Source: Pediococcus cellicola
GTDB taxonomy: Bacteria; Bacillota; Bacilli; Lactobacillales; Lactobacillaceae
NCBI RefSeq assembly: GCF_001438655.1
Contig: NZ_JQBR01000002.1
Coordinates: 154,057 to 218,056, forward strand
Reading direction: 5' to 3'
Length of the DNA: 64,000 nucleotides
Under the pieces are notes generated by a model. That model saw only the letters and a program-made list of their open reading frames with translations. It was not told the DNA's origin and did no database searches. A program made the translations under genes and the position numbers. Positions 36,814 through 45,983 of this stretch are shown here, in pieces; position 1 is the stretch's first letter; each line of letters opens with the position of its first letter.

Positions 36814-36814
36814 T

Positions 36815-37561
36815 TTGTCTACTAACGAGACCTTACACTTATTAACACATCATCGCTCCATTCGTCATTTTAAAGACCAAGCTTTATCAAACGAAACAAT
36901 TCAAGCGTTGTTACAGGCTGCACAACGGACTTCCTCAAGCATGTTTATGCAGCAATTTAGCATTATCAGCGTAACTGATCCAGCCCTAAAAAAACAATTT
37001 GCTGAAATTACCACCTACCCATTTACGCAAAGTAACGGGCATTTATTCATTATGGTTGCCGATCAACATCGAAATGCATTTATTGGTCAAGAGGCTCACG
37101 AAGACACTCATTTATTACATGATGGCGATCGCAGTTTAGCCGCATTTGATGATGCTGCATTAGCCGGTCAAAGTATTGTCACTGCTGCAGAAAGTATGGG
37201 ATTAGGTGCCGTAATTTTGGGAAGCATTTTAAATGATGCACAGCAGGTAATTGATCTCCTTCATCTGCCAAAGCTTACCTTCCCCATTTTTGGAATCGCG
37301 GTTGGGTATCCTAGCGAAAATCCTGATCTAAAACCTCGTCTACCGTTATCCAGTGTTCATTTCGAAAATCATTACCAAGAACCGGATCCGAAGGAATTAG
37401 ACGCCTATGATCAAACAATCGCCGCCTATTACGCCAAAAGAAGTACCAATACTCGTACGGAAACTTACCGGCATCACATTCTTCATGATATGCAAGTAAG
37501 TCCCAAAAAACGGTCGCAAATTTTAACCGTTTTAAAAAACCAGGGATTCTTTACAAACTAA
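36815..37561 (+). CDS. NADPH-dependent FMN nitroreductase (NfrA/Frp type)
   Basis: A 248-residue flavin oxidoreductase that uses NAD(P)H to reduce flavins or nitro compounds. It begins with LLTHHRSIRHFKDQALS, which carries the FMN-binding Arg-Ser-x-Arg pattern, and has SMGLGAVILGSI and FPIFGIAVGYPSENP typical of the NfsA/Frp group. TTG 36815, one base after the RluA stop, is taken as start, with GGAAAGAAG upstream. An in-frame ATG far upstream at 36641 lies inside the RluA gene and would add an unrelated peptide, so it is rejected. The two genes are probably cotranscribed. Confidence 0.9.
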   Translation: MSTNETLHLLTHHRSIRHFKDQALSNETIQALLQAAQRTSSSMFMQQFSIISVTDPALKKQFAEITTYPFTQSNGHLFIMVADQHRNAFIGQEAHEDTHLLHDGDRSLAAFDDAALAGQSIVTAAESMGLGAVILGSILNDAQQVIDLLHLPKLTFPIFGIAVGYPSENPDLKPRLPLSSVHFENHYQEPDPKELDAYDQTIAAYYAKRSTNTRTETYRHHILHDMQVSPKKRSQILTVLKNQGFFTN

Positions 37562-37658
37562 AAGAGACCGGAATTTTTCCGGTCTCTTTTATTCTCTAAA
37601 CTTTAAGAGTCAAAATTAGGGAAAAAGGCTATGCTCGAAGTCAAAACACCTTTTTCCC
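37562..37658 (+). repeat. Two-hairpin intergenic repeat, copy g (with terminator 37562-37591)
   Basis: AAAGAGACCGGAA / TTCCGGTCTCTTT is the nitroreductase terminator. The second hairpin is short and clean: GGGAAAAAGG pairs with CCTTTTTCCC around TGCTCGAAGTCAAAACA. This is the most compact full copy and a good reference for the family. Confidence 0.9.
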
Positions 37659-37699
37659 ACGCTCTTTTTATACGAATTAAATTTGAATAAACGAGACGC

Positions 37700-38170
37700 T
37701 TATTCTGCTTGTTGATTTTTCCCGTAGTATTCTCTTTCAGCTTGTTTACGGGCAGTCACCGCGTCATCAAAACTTTTAAAGCTCTTTGCTAAAACATATT
37801 GATAATCAACCATTAAGTGGGCATACCAAGAATCCGAAGTTTTATCATAAGAAACCCCGATCACACCACTTTTGTTACGCTTAGTTAAGTCTCGGGAAGT
37901 AAAATTAATTCCCTTTTCGTCCACTAAGTTTTTAGCATTGCCAACGTTTTTTTGAAATGCTGGATTGCACCGACTGCTTCGTCGTGAAATTTCGCGTTTT
38001 AAGCAGCCACAACTGCGAGTTTGTCCACTGCGAAGGGCATAACCATCAACGACAACTTGATTGCCACAGTCACATTGACACAACCACTTTGCATTGCCAT
38101 TAGCTGGATTAGATCCCGCCCTCTTGATGACTTTTAAGCGACCAAACTTTTTGCCCATCATTGGAACCAT
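37700..38170 (-). CDS. Orphan zinc-ribbon / AP2-like DNA-binding protein
   Basis: A 156-residue protein. The N-terminus has FGRLKVIKRAG then four cysteines in CQCDCG and SCGCLKRE, a small zinc-ribbon seen in phage-like and homing-endonuclease-like proteins. The C-terminal 55 residues (SGVIGVSYDKTSDSWYAH and YAKS-like strands plus a helix) resemble an AP2-type DNA-binding domain. No HNH nuclease residues are seen between them. There is no phage neighbourhood. ATG 38170 is preferred over GTG 38179. It may be a leftover of a mobile intron or phage gene, or a domesticated regulator. Confidence 0.75.
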   Translation of the reverse strand: MVPMMGKKFGRLKVIKRAGSNPANGNAKWLCQCDCGNQVVVDGYALRSGQTRSCGCLKREISRRSSRCNPAFQKNVGNAKNLVDEKGINFTSRDLTKRNKSGVIGVSYDKTSDSWYAHLMVDYQYVLAKSFKSFDDAVTARKQAEREYYGKNQQAE

Positions 38171-38283
38171 ACTAACCACCGCCTATAATTTAAATATTTA
38201 TATTGTAATTTTTTTAGTTACTATATTTAGTATAATATCAAACACAGTTAGATTTCAATATAGATAACCACTTTTTTTCAATA

Positions 38284-38328
38284 AAAAAACTTTGAAAATA
38301 GTCCTATCAACCACTTCCAAAGTTTTTA
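38284..38328 (-). terminator. Terminator of the phosphoketolase gene
   Basis: On the minus strand AAAAACTTTGGAA pairs with TTTTCAAAGTTTTT and leads into a T run. The 113 bases between it and the orphan gene show no feature. Confidence 0.8.
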
Positions 38329-38340
38329 AAATTCTCTTAA

Positions 38341-40707
38341 TTAAGCTAATGGTTTCCAAACCCAATTTTTAACTTCTGGTAAATCATCACCATGATCACG
38401 AATATACTGATGATGTTCAACCAATTTGTTATCCATTGCCTGGATAAATCCAGCACCCTCTTGAGCGTAGCTAGGCACATTAGCAACTGCTTCTTTTGCC
38501 AAGTTAAAGCGATCCAATTTGTTCATAACTCGCATGTCAAATGGTGTGGTGATGTCGCCATCTTCACGATATCCATGCACGTGAAGATTATGATTGTGCC
38601 GATCAAAGAAGATGGATTTAATCAAATCTTCGTAGCCATGGAAGGCAAAAATGACTGGTGTATCTTTCGTAAAGTAATGATCAAATTCTTCATCGGTCAA
38701 CCCATGAGGATTTACCTTACGACTTTGGAGTTTCAACAAATCAATCACATTGATAAACCGAATCTTTAAGTCTGGGAAATGATCATGCAATATATTAATT
38801 GCCGCTAAACTCTCCATATTTGGTTCTGTGCCCGCCGCGGCAAAAATAATATCTGGTTTGGCGTTTTGATCAGTACTTGCCCAATCAATGATGCCTAACC
38901 CATTTTTAGCTAATACTTCAGCCTCTTCAATGGAATAGAACTGTGGTCGCAACTGTTTAGAAGTAACCAAAATATTAATTTTCTCACGATCGTTCATAAT
39001 CATCGGACTAACTGCCAACAAAGAGTTTGCGTCAGCCGGCAAATATTCACGCACAAATTCTGGTTTCTTTTCAGCCATATGCGTCAAAATACCAGGATCT
39101 TGATGGGTATAACCATTGTGATCTTGTTGGAAACTAGTTGAAGTTGACACCACATTCAGAGATGGATAATCTTTTCGCCATTTCAATTCACTAGCTTTTC
39201 GTAACCACTTGAAGTGCTGTGTTAACATGGAATCCACGATCCGTAAGAATGCTTCATAGCTAGTAAAAATACCATGACGACCAGTTAAAGTATACCCTTC
39301 AAGCCAGCCTTCAGCTTGATGTTCTGATAATTGGGCATCCAAAATTCGGCCAGCAGGTGCCAAGTCTTCATCCCAGTCCTTCTTAATCGGATCAATCCAT
39401 TGACGATCTGTTGTTTCAAATAACCCATAAAGACGATTGGACATCGTTTCGTCAGGTCCGAACATCCGGAAATTGTTAGGGTTCAATTTGACCACATCGC
39501 GCAGGTAATCGGACCACACAATCATATCTTGCTTGATATTTTCACCACGTTTGCTAGTATCCACCGCATATTTACGATAATCTGGAAGCCGCAAATCATG
39601 AGCATGAACCCCACCATTTGTGATTGGGTTAGCTGCCATCCGTTTATCCCCTTTTGGCGCAATTTCCGCAATCTCAGACTTCAATTTGCCGTTTTCATCG
39701 AATAATTCTTCAGGTTTATAGGATTTCAGCCATTCTACCAAAGCATCAGCGTGTTGCATGTCGTTTTGATCAACTGGAATTGGAATCTGATGAGCACGGA
39801 AAGTCCCTTCAATAACTTCTCCGTCCCAAGTTTTAGGACCCGTCCAGCCTTTTGGTGATCGAAAGACAATGAGTGGCCACTTTGGTAACGTCGGATCATT
39901 ATTTTCACGTGCATGTTTTTGAATAGCCTGAATCTGCTCAACTGCCGAATCCATTGCCTCAGCCATCTGCGGATTCAGTTTTTCAACATCGTCCCCTTCA
40001 ACAAAGATTGGATTCCAATTCAAGCCCTCAAAATACTGTTTAATTTTTTCATCCGACATACGACTAAATAACGTCGGATTACTGAGTTTGTAGCCATTAA
40101 TATCTAAGATAGGTAAAATGGCCCCATCATTGATCGGATTAATAAATTTATTCGACTGCCAGGACGTAGCTAATGGCCCAGTCTCAGCTTCTCCATCACC
40201 GACAACAACCGCCGCAATTTGATCTGGATTATCCAAAATTGCGCCTGTTCCATGAGAAATAGAGTAGCCCAATTCGCCACCTTCATGAATTGATCCAGGT
40301 GTCACAGGTGCCGCATGCGAAGCCACGCCACCTGGCCAAGAAAATTGTTTAAACAGCTTTTTCATACCTGTTTTATCTTGCGTGATTTCTGGATAAATAT
40401 CGGTGTATGAACCATCCAAATAAGAATTAGAAACCATCACCTGGCCACCATGACCGGGACCTTCAATATAAAACATGTTCACATTATATTTATTAATAAC
40501 GCGATTCAAATGGGCATAAATATAATTTTGTCCTGGAATCGTGCCCCAGTGTCCAATTGGATGAACCTTTACATCATCCTTTTTTAAGGGACGTTCTAAT
40601 AAGGGATTATCCTTTAAATAAAGTTGTCCAACTGATAAATAATTTGCTGCTCGCCAAAACTTATCAAGTTTGTCAAAATACGATTTTGATGAATAATCAA
40701 CAGTCAT
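38341..40707 (-). CDS. xfp: Phosphoketolase (xylulose-5-phosphate/fructose-6-phosphate)
   Basis: This thiamine-diphosphate enzyme splits xylulose-5-phosphate with phosphate into acetyl-phosphate and glyceraldehyde-3-phosphate; it is the key step of heterolactic fermentation. The 788-residue length fits. Marks are [13 protein letters not shown] and GPGHGG near the N-terminus, the thiamine motif [14 protein letters not shown] through [13 protein letters not shown], and [15 protein letters not shown] later. ATG 40707 follows AGGAG by seven bases. It is transcribed alone from a near-consensus promoter with a cre-like site. The GntR gene upstream on the same strand may regulate it. Confidence 0.97.
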   Translation of the reverse strand: MTVDYSSKSYFDKLDKFWRAANYLSVGQLYLKDNPLLERPLKKDDVKVHPIGHWGTIPGQNYIYAHLNRVINKYNVNMFYIEGPGHGGQVMVSNSYLDGSYTDIYPEITQDKTGMKKLFKQFSWPGGVASHAAPVTPGSIHEGGELGYSISHGTGAILDNPDQIAAVVVGDGEAETGPLATSWQSNKFINPINDGAILPILDINGYKLSNPTLFSRMSDEKIKQYFEGLNWNPIFVEGDDVEKLNPQMAEAMDSAVEQIQAIQKHARENNDPTLPKWPLIVFRSPKGWTGPKTWDGEVIEGTFRAHQIPIPVDQNDMQHADALVEWLKSYKPEELFDENGKLKSEIAEIAPKGDKRMAANPITNGGVHAHDLRLPDYRKYAVDTSKRGENIKQDMIVWSDYLRDVVKLNPNNFRMFGPDETMSNRLYGLFETTDRQWIDPIKKDWDEDLAPAGRILDAQLSEHQAEGWLEGYTLTGRHGIFTSYEAFLRIVDSMLTQHFKWLRKASELKWRKDYPSLNVVSTSTSFQQDHNGYTHQDPGILTHMAEKKPEFVREYLPADANSLLAVSPMIMNDREKINILVTSKQLRPQFYSIEEAEVLAKNGLGIIDWASTDQNAKPDIIFAAAGTEPNMESLAAINILHDHFPDLKIRFINVIDLLKLQSRKVNPHGLTDEEFDHYFTKDTPVIFAFHGYEDLIKSIFFDRHNHNLHVHGYREDGDITTPFDMRVMNKLDRFNLAKEAVANVPSYAQEGAGFIQAMDNKLVEHHQYIRDHGDDLPEVKNWVWKPLA

Positions 40708-40741
40708 GGTATGACTCCTTTCAAACATTTCACATTTGCGT

Positions 40742-40757
40742 TTGTTACCGAATACAT
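40742..40757 (-). promoter_or_regulatory. cre-like CcpA site downstream of the phosphoketolase promoter
   Basis: On the minus strand ATGTATTCGGTAACAA fits the cre consensus WTGNNARCGNWWWCAW at 14 of 16 positions. It lies just past the -10 box, a position where bound CcpA would block elongation or clearance, so glucose repression is expected. Confidence 0.6.
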
Positions 40758-40761
40758 TTTA

Positions 40762-40790
40762 ATCATAAACCGATTTGCCGTTTGGGTCAA
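40762..40790 (-). promoter_or_regulatory. Promoter of the phosphoketolase gene
   Basis: On the minus strand TTGACC (40785-40790) and TATGAT (40762-40767) are exactly 17 bases apart, about 55 bases before the start codon. Confidence 0.75.
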
Positions 40791-41000
40791 CTAATTTGAA
40801 AATTGATACGGTCCAATTTTTTGAGAGACTTAACTTTCAATGCAATCATCTCCTCGAACGCTCATTAGCCAAACAAGAAATGCAGCTGACTTTTCAATTG
40901 AAAGCTTACACCCATTAGCCTTTTTAGACATGGAATTTGCACAAAAAAAGCCGTCGGTTATTTGCCGTCGACTTTAATACCCTATATTTAATTTCTAATA
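40791..41000. other. Intergenic region between the GntR gene and the phosphoketolase gene
   Basis: A minus-strand frame of 33 codons (about 40930-40829) starts MSKKANGCK but has no ribosome site. A weak hairpin with CCGTCGG near 40951-40975 could end the GntR transcript. Nothing else is seen. Confidence 0.35.
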
Positions 41001-41723
41001 TTATTTCAGTTCTACTAATGCGTTATACTTCATATACTGATAATGCAAACGCATATTAGACAACTCAAATGGTGTCCCGTCATCTAAGAAAAAGATTCCG
41101 GACATGACACCCACTGGTTCTTGAGGGGTCAACCCTAACAATTCCTGATCCTCTTTTGTAGAAGGTTGTGCCTCAATCGACAAAAACGATTTTGTGACCG
41201 TCTGATTCTTTTTATCCTCTAAATAATTAAAAATAGATCCTGAGACAATAGTACGCGATAACTCAGGTGCAATCCTAATCGGAATATAGCCAGTTTCAAT
41301 CATAACTGGTTGATCATCAAGTAATCTTAGTCGGCGAATTTGATAAACAAAATCTTCTTCTTGCAAGAAAAGGTCTGTCTGCATTTCCTTGGTCGCCGGA
41401 ATGACTGAAAAATCTAGCACCTTAATGCCCGGTTTTTTGCCATCTGCTCGCAGGCTATCTGTCACTCCAAGGTTAGAGCCCTCATAATTGAATAAGGACC
41501 GATTTTTCAAATACAGCGGATTTACGAATGTCCCCGAACCCCGCTTTTTAAATACGATTCCCTCACTAGCCAAAACATTCAACGCCCGTTTAATGGAACT
41601 ACGGCTGACTCCGTACTGACTTGTCAGGGTGCGCTCATCTGGCAATTTTTTTGCAGGAAACTCGTTATTAAAGATCCGTTTTTCTAAATCTTTCAAAATT
41701 GTTTTATACAATAAATCTGCCAT
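41001..41723 (-). CDS. GntR family (HutC type) transcriptional regulator
   Basis: A 240-residue repressor-type protein. The winged helix lies in the first 70 residues (LPDERTLTSQYGVSRSSIKRALNVLASEGIVFKKRGSGTF), and the rest is a UTRA ligand-binding domain (LRLLDDQPVMIETGYIP, FELSNMRLHYQYMKY). UTRA domains sense sugars or related small molecules. ATG 41723 follows GAGGGTG. It lies just upstream of the phosphoketolase gene on the same strand, so control of that gene is a reasonable guess but no operator is proven. Confidence 0.92.
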   Translation of the reverse strand: MADLLYKTILKDLEKRIFNNEFPAKKLPDERTLTSQYGVSRSSIKRALNVLASEGIVFKKRGSGTFVNPLYLKNRSLFNYEGSNLGVTDSLRADGKKPGIKVLDFSVIPATKEMQTDLFLQEEDFVYQIRRLRLLDDQPVMIETGYIPIRIAPELSRTIVSGSIFNYLEDKKNQTVTKSFLSIEAQPSTKEDQELLGLTPQEPVGVMSGIFFLDDGTPFELSNMRLHYQYMKYNALVELK

Positions 41724-41871
41724 GACACCCTCACCTCTTGTTTTCGTTAACACATACCTTTAGATTATAGCATATCCCCATTACTCTCGTTTTCATTTCT
41801 TAAACACAACGCGTGACAAGTTTTATGCCGGCTTGGAAACTTATGCTAAAATATGTCCTAGGAAGGTGAAC

Positions 41872-42381
41872 ATTATTTCTAAAAAAAATAAGAAAAATAA
41901 AATCGATAAAACACTCGTTGAAAAAATCTTAGACAAGGCCAACATGAAGTATGAACAATACGTCTTTCCTACCCAACAAGAGGGCGACGTAGAACAATTG
42001 CAAGTCGACCACCTTAACGAAGATGAACATCATATCTACAAAACATTGGCCTTAACTGGCAACAAAACTGGGCCTTTAGTTGGCGTTTTGCCAATTGATG
42101 AACATCTTAGCTACAAAAAATTAGCAAAGGCTTCTGGTAATAAAAAGGTGGGCATGATTCCACTAAAAGAACTCGTCAAAACGACTGGTTATGAGCATGG
42201 CGCAAACACGCCCATTGGCATTTACGAAAGTAAGCATTTTCCCATTTATATTTCCGACATTGCCCAAAAACAGGGCCAAATCATTGTTTCATCAGGGAAA
42301 ATTGGCCGTTCTGTAAAAATTGATGCTAATGATCTTAAAAAACTCGTCCATGGCACCTTCGCAGACCTGACAGAATCATAA
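41872..42381 (+). CDS. ybaK: YbaK/EbsC family Cys-tRNA(Pro) deacylase, possible ATT start
   Basis: YbaK removes cysteine wrongly attached to tRNA-Pro. The fold is clear: KTLVEKILDKANMKYEQYVF, IYKTLALTG, LVGVLPIDEHLSYKKLAKASG and KKVGMIPLKEL, then the ending GSGKIGR-like SSGKIGRSVKID. The start is unusual. A ribosome site AGGAAGG (41860-41866) sits before AAC ATT ATT TCT, with no ATG, GTG or TTG at proper distance; GTG 41866 overlaps the site itself. The -10-like TAAAAT at 41847-41852 implies transcription begins near 41859, so TTG 41833 is excluded. ATT at 41872 or 41875 is the best guess. Confidence 0.85.
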   Translation: MISKKNKKNKIDKTLVEKILDKANMKYEQYVFPTQQEGDVEQLQVDHLNEDEHHIYKTLALTGNKTGPLVGVLPIDEHLSYKKLAKASGNKKVGMIPLKELVKTTGYEHGANTPIGIYESKHFPIYISDIAQKQGQIIVSSGKIGRSVKIDANDLKKLVHGTFADLTES

Positions 42382-42419
42382 GACTTTGCTTTTCTGCTGA
42401 GCTTTCCATAGACAAGATG

Positions 42420-42470
42420 AAAAAGACGGAAAAATTCTCGATTGTCCTTAGAATTTTTCCGTCTTTTTAG
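42420..42470. terminator. Bidirectional terminator between ybaK and the MarR gene
   Basis: AAAAAGACGGAAAAATTCT pairs with AGAATTTTTCCGTCTTTTT around a small loop. It suits both convergent genes and overlaps the last codons of the MarR gene. Confidence 0.9.
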
Positions 42471-42894
42471 CTGTTCGATTTTCTATTTTAGTTGTCCACG
42501 TCTTCAGATTGCGTACTACGGCATCTCGTGCTTGCTCATCTCCAAACACGCCACATGTGATTTCATCCATTTTGGCTAAACATTGATAGGCCACTTTTAC
42601 CATATTCTGCCCGTCTGATGTTAATCGCAATGTCACCTGCCGCCAATGATAAGTTCTTTCTACGTATCCTTTTTCAACCAAACGATCCACAAAGCGCGAC
42701 ATTGTCGATGGTGAATAATCCATTAAATCGGCCAAATCGTGTAAAAGAATGCTCTTTTGTTCGTCAATCGCCATCAACACATAACTATACGTGGGATTCA
42801 TTCCAGTTGGCTGATAAACCTTTTTAGCAATTCTTTCTGTTTCGCGAGCCAAACGATTGGACACAAAATAAGTGCAACTCTCCAATACTGACAT
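42448..42894 (-). CDS. MarR family transcriptional regulator
   Basis: A 148-residue winged-helix regulator: ILLHDLADLMDYSPSTMSRFVDRLVEKGYVERTY is the DNA-recognition region and RQVTLRLTSDGQNMV the wing. Cys residues occur near the start (LESCTYF) and in the C-terminal part, so redox sensing is possible. ATG 42894 is eight bases after AGGAGGA; an ATG at 42900 is too close. It is divergent from the RclA-like reductase gene, and a palindromic sequence lies between them, so it probably controls that gene and itself. Confidence 0.92.
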   Translation of the reverse strand: MSVLESCTYFVSNRLARETERIAKKVYQPTGMNPTYSYVLMAIDEQKSILLHDLADLMDYSPSTMSRFVDRLVEKGYVERTYHWRQVTLRLTSDGQNMVKVAYQCLAKMDEITCGVFGDEQARDAVVRNLKTWTTKIENRTAKKTEKF

Positions 42895-42946
42895 AATCAT
42901 TATCCTCCTCAAACAGATATGTTGACAAAAAGTATACCAGCAACTT

Positions 42947-42975
42947 AGTATGTATGTACAATAATATGCATATAC
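42947..42975. promoter_or_regulatory. Putative MarR operator
   Basis: AGTATGTATGTACAATAATA followed by TGCATATAC contains two overlapping palindromes (TGTATGTACA, TATGCATA) in the 100-base divergent region. It lies where it could block both promoters. Confidence 0.55.
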
Positions 42976-42993
42976 AAACTAGGAGGAATGATA

Positions 42994-44349
42994 ATGATAG
43001 CAGCGAAAAATGTCTTCATTGGATTTGGCAAGGCTGCCAAAACCTTAGCAGGTGCCCTCGCCTCACGTGGAGAATCGGTTATTATGATTGAAGCTTCTGA
43101 TAAAATGTACGGCGGAACCTGTATTAATGTCGCTTGTATCCCGACAAAAACTCTTCTCACAAGTTCCCAAAACAATCAATTAGGAAATGCACAAGAAAAT
43201 TACCTAAATGCCATCGTAAATAAAAACGATGTTACAGGCACTTTACGGAGCAGTAACCTTCATAAAATTGCCGATAAAGCCACCGTCACCGTTTTAAATG
43301 GGCGCGCTGAATTCGAAGCACCAAAACAACTCAAAGTTACCTACAAAAATGGTAAAACCGATGAAATTAGTGGTGAACGAATTTTTATTAACACCGGAAG
43401 TACCCCAATTATTCCTGACATTCCTGGTTTACGCGATAGTCGCTTTGCCAAAACTAGTGAAACCCTCATGGATCAAAGAGAGTTACCGCGCCAATTAGTC
43501 ATTATTGGGGGTGGCTACATTGGATTAGAGTTTGCCTCAATTTATGCTAATTTCGGTTCTCAAGTGACTGTGCTTGATGCTGGCAATAAATTCATGCCAC
43601 GTGATGAACGTGAATTGGCAACTGCGGTCAAACAAAACATGGCACAAAAAGGTGTTCAATTTGAAGCCAATGCTCAAATAGAAAAAGTTGAGGATCAACC
43701 TGGCGAAGCGGTCATTTCCTTTACTCAAAATGGGAATACCCGAAAAATTGCCGCCGATACTGTTTTGGTTGCCACGGGTCGCAGAGCAAACATCGACGGT
43801 CTTGGCTTAGACAAAGCTGGTGTTAAAACCAACCAGCATGGCATTGTGGTCAATGATCACCTTCAGACCAACGTGGCAAACATTTGGGCAATGGGTGATG
43901 TACGTGGTGGCGCTCAGTTCACCTACATTTCATTAGATGATTACCGTATTGTTTTAGACCAACTAGTAGGTGAAGGTAAACGTACCCTTTCCGAACAAGC
44001 CTTAGTTCCGCATGTGGTCTTCTTAAATACCCCAGTTGCCACAATTGGCTTGAATGAAGAACAGGCTAAAGCGCAAAACATCGCTTACCAAAGCGGCAAG
44101 ATTGCTACAGCCACAATTCCTAAAGCTCATGTGCTAGGCAACACGACTGGCTACTTGAAGGTCCTGGTTTCTCCTGAGACACATGAAATTTTGGGCGCAA
44201 CATTATACTGTGTTGACGCCCAAGAACTCATTAACACCATTTCGTTAGCTATGCACCAACATATTCCCTACGAAGTCTTGCGGGATCAGATCTATTCTCA
44301 TCCAACTATGACAGAAGCTTTCAATGATTTATTTAGTGCCATTCAATAA
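42994..44349 (+). CDS. RclA-like FAD disulfide reductase (hypothiocyanous acid reductase type)
   Basis: A 451-residue flavoprotein of the pyridine nucleotide-disulfide oxidoreductase family. The redox pair is Cys43 and Cys48 in GTCINVACIPTKTL; the NADH fold is VIIGGGYIGLEFASIY; FAD binding ends in IWAMGDVRGGAQFTY; the catalytic His-Glu is in SHPTMTEAF. RclA-type enzymes reduce hypothiocyanous acid or respond to chlorine stress; mercuric reductase or dihydrolipoamide dehydrogenase are less likely. ATG 42994 is seven bases after AGGAGG. It is divergent from the MarR gene, which matches oxidative-stress control. Confidence 0.85.
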   Translation: MIAAKNVFIGFGKAAKTLAGALASRGESVIMIEASDKMYGGTCINVACIPTKTLLTSSQNNQLGNAQENYLNAIVNKNDVTGTLRSSNLHKIADKATVTVLNGRAEFEAPKQLKVTYKNGKTDEISGERIFINTGSTPIIPDIPGLRDSRFAKTSETLMDQRELPRQLVIIGGGYIGLEFASIYANFGSQVTVLDAGNKFMPRDERELATAVKQNMAQKGVQFEANAQIEKVEDQPGEAVISFTQNGNTRKIAADTVLVATGRRANIDGLGLDKAGVKTNQHGIVVNDHLQTNVANIWAMGDVRGGAQFTYISLDDYRIVLDQLVGEGKRTLSEQALVPHVVFLNTPVATIGLNEEQAKAQNIAYQSGKIATATIPKAHVLGNTTGYLKVLVSPETHEILGATLYCVDAQELINTISLAMHQHIPYEVLRDQIYSHPTMTEAFNDLFSAIQ

Positions 44350-44361
44350 ATTTTTCTATCT

Positions 44362-44456
44362 AAAAAACGGTTAACACCTTTTACCTCACACGATGCAGTT
44401 GTGTCATCACTACTGCTTTTCCTGCTTGGTAACATGGGTGTTAGCCGTTTTTTTTA
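44362..44456. terminator. Long-stem bidirectional terminator
   Basis: AAAAAACGGTTAACACC pairs with GGGTGTTAGCCGTTTTTT over a loop of about 55 bases that can form its own hairpin. It lies between the convergent reductase and glucosyltransferase genes. Confidence 0.75.
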
Positions 44457-45983
44457 AGCATTTTTTGCAATAATTGGCTGCCAGGACTCTAATACCTTTT
44501 CCTCAGAATACCGTTCACCAATTTCATATGCTTTTTCACTATATTTAGCTAACAAATCTGGATCACTTAGTAAATCAATGATTGCTCGACTAAATAAGAA
44601 CACATCTCCATCGCCCTCTTCAATTAATCGACCGTTTTCGTGATCCTTAATGATCTCGCTTGGTCCGTAATGACTTTCGTATGCCACTGCTGGAACGCCA
44701 TGAGCCATCGCTTCGATCATTGCCAGTGGCATAGCATCTGAACTGCTTGCACTGACAAATAGAGCTGCTTGGTTGTAAATGGTGGTCAAATCGTAAACAA
44801 AGCCTTTGAAATGAACTTTATCAGCCACTTTGAGATCTTGTGCCAATTTCTTTAAGCCGTTAATATCCTGCTCACTACCATAACCATACACATCTAGGCT
44901 CACATTTGGAATCTTCTCACCAACAATTTGTAAGCTCCTGATTAACTGCTCCACTTGTTTTTCCGCGGTCAAACGGCCAACGAAAATTAACCGATCATTT
45001 GCGCGGGTACGATGCAAAATATGAGGCTCATTACGAACAGCATTTAAGACTGCTTTTCCAGGAATAACGTAAACTGGTACCCGTGGATGATTCAATTTTT
45101 TCTCTAGATCCTTCTGCTGAGCTTTAGTCATCACGATAATGCCGTCTAGTTCATCAATTCGTGGTCCAAATACAGGTACGTAAGCCGCGTCGAAGTCACT
45201 ACGAACCGGCTCGTTAGGATTTGTCGCATGAACAATTGGCAAGGACACATACTTATGGGCCAGCGTGACCATATTTAGCATTGGTAAGTTAGTTTGCGCA
45301 GGTCGATCGGCAATGAAAGTTTGGTGGCTCCCCTGACTTCGATTTAGTTCGTCTAAGAAAAAGGTAAATAATTCGTTTAGATTGTCAAAATTGTAATCTT
45401 CACCTTTGTAATCAACCAATTTCAATAAAGAATTTACTGGATTGCCATTCGCATCATGCATATAATAAGCTTGATAAACGCACTTACCTGCTGGTGTAAA
45501 CAGGAACTCGGCCGCTGGGTCTCCAGTTGGTGTAAAGTACTTGTCCATTGATTTGAAGCCACGCCAGTCATAGAATTCTGTTTTGGCTGTATGTCCATAA
45601 GCATCATAATAGTTGATGTAAGATACTTGTCCGTATGTGCCACTGGCAAAATATATATCACCCACAACGCGATCGCCATCTGTCATTCGACTAAAATCTG
45701 CTCCCTGATCGATTTCATAGTCTTTCGGCAGATTTAAATCAACCGTTTTGAGTGTTTTCGGCTTTTCGATATGTTCGGCGTGCTGGAAGAAATCAAACAT
45801 GTTCACCACATCGTCATCTTCCAAGCCCAGCGTCGTCATGTTACGATGCAACTCTTGATTATAATCACGCGTCACAATCTTGGCGGGCACATGATTATTC
45901 TTAAATAGTTGAATTCGATTAATTTCGTTATATTCAAGTCCAGAATTTAACGCCATCAAATATTCATTTAAAAAATAAATCAT
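44454..45983 (-). CDS. TagE-like poly(glycerol-phosphate) alpha-glucosyltransferase (second of pair)
   Basis: A 509-residue GT4-family enzyme. The first 210 residues are the beta-rich region typical of TagE/TarM-type proteins (FYDWRGFKSMDKYF, FLFTPAGKCVYQAYY). The rest is a Rossmann-type GT-B domain: RLIFVGRLTAEKQVEQLI, VYGYGSEQDINGL and DAMPLAMIEAMAHGVPAVAYE, holding the EX7E motif. Family members add glucose to wall or lipoteichoic acid glycerol-phosphate. The ATG directly follows the stop of the upstream paralogue, with GGAGGGTGA inside that gene. An accessory-Sec GtfA role is less likely, as no SRRP genes are near. Confidence 0.85.
   Translation of the reverse strand: MIYFLNEYLMALNSGLEYNEINRIQLFKNNHVPAKIVTRDYNQELHRNMTTLGLEDDDVVNMFDFFQHAEHIEKPKTLKTVDLNLPKDYEIDQGADFSRMTDGDRVVGDIYFASGTYGQVSYINYYDAYGHTAKTEFYDWRGFKSMDKYFTPTGDPAAEFLFTPAGKCVYQAYYMHDANGNPVNSLLKLVDYKGEDYNFDNLNELFTFFLDELNRSQGSHQTFIADRPAQTNLPMLNMVTLAHKYVSLPIVHATNPNEPVRSDFDAAYVPVFGPRIDELDGIIVMTKAQQKDLEKKLNHPRVPVYVIPGKAVLNAVRNEPHILHRTRANDRLIFVGRLTAEKQVEQLIRSLQIVGEKIPNVSLDVYGYGSEQDINGLKKLAQDLKVADKVHFKGFVYDLTTIYNQAALFVSASSSDAMPLAMIEAMAHGVPAVAYESHYGPSEIIKDHENGRLIEEGDGDVFLFSRAIIDLLSDPDLLAKYSEKAYEIGERYSEEKVLESWQPIIAKNA

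Noticed and set aside
36641-36814. N-terminal extension of the nitroreductase
   Set aside because: These codons are the RluA gene read in another frame; TTG 36815 with a ribosome site explains the true start.
40829-40930. 33-codon minus-strand frame before the phosphoketolase gene
   Set aside because: It has no ribosome site and no known relative; kept only as a note in the intergenic entry.
44352-44456. Riboswitch or small RNA between the reductase and glucosyltransferase genes
   Set aside because: The paired ends with T runs on both sides between convergent genes are better explained by a bidirectional terminator.
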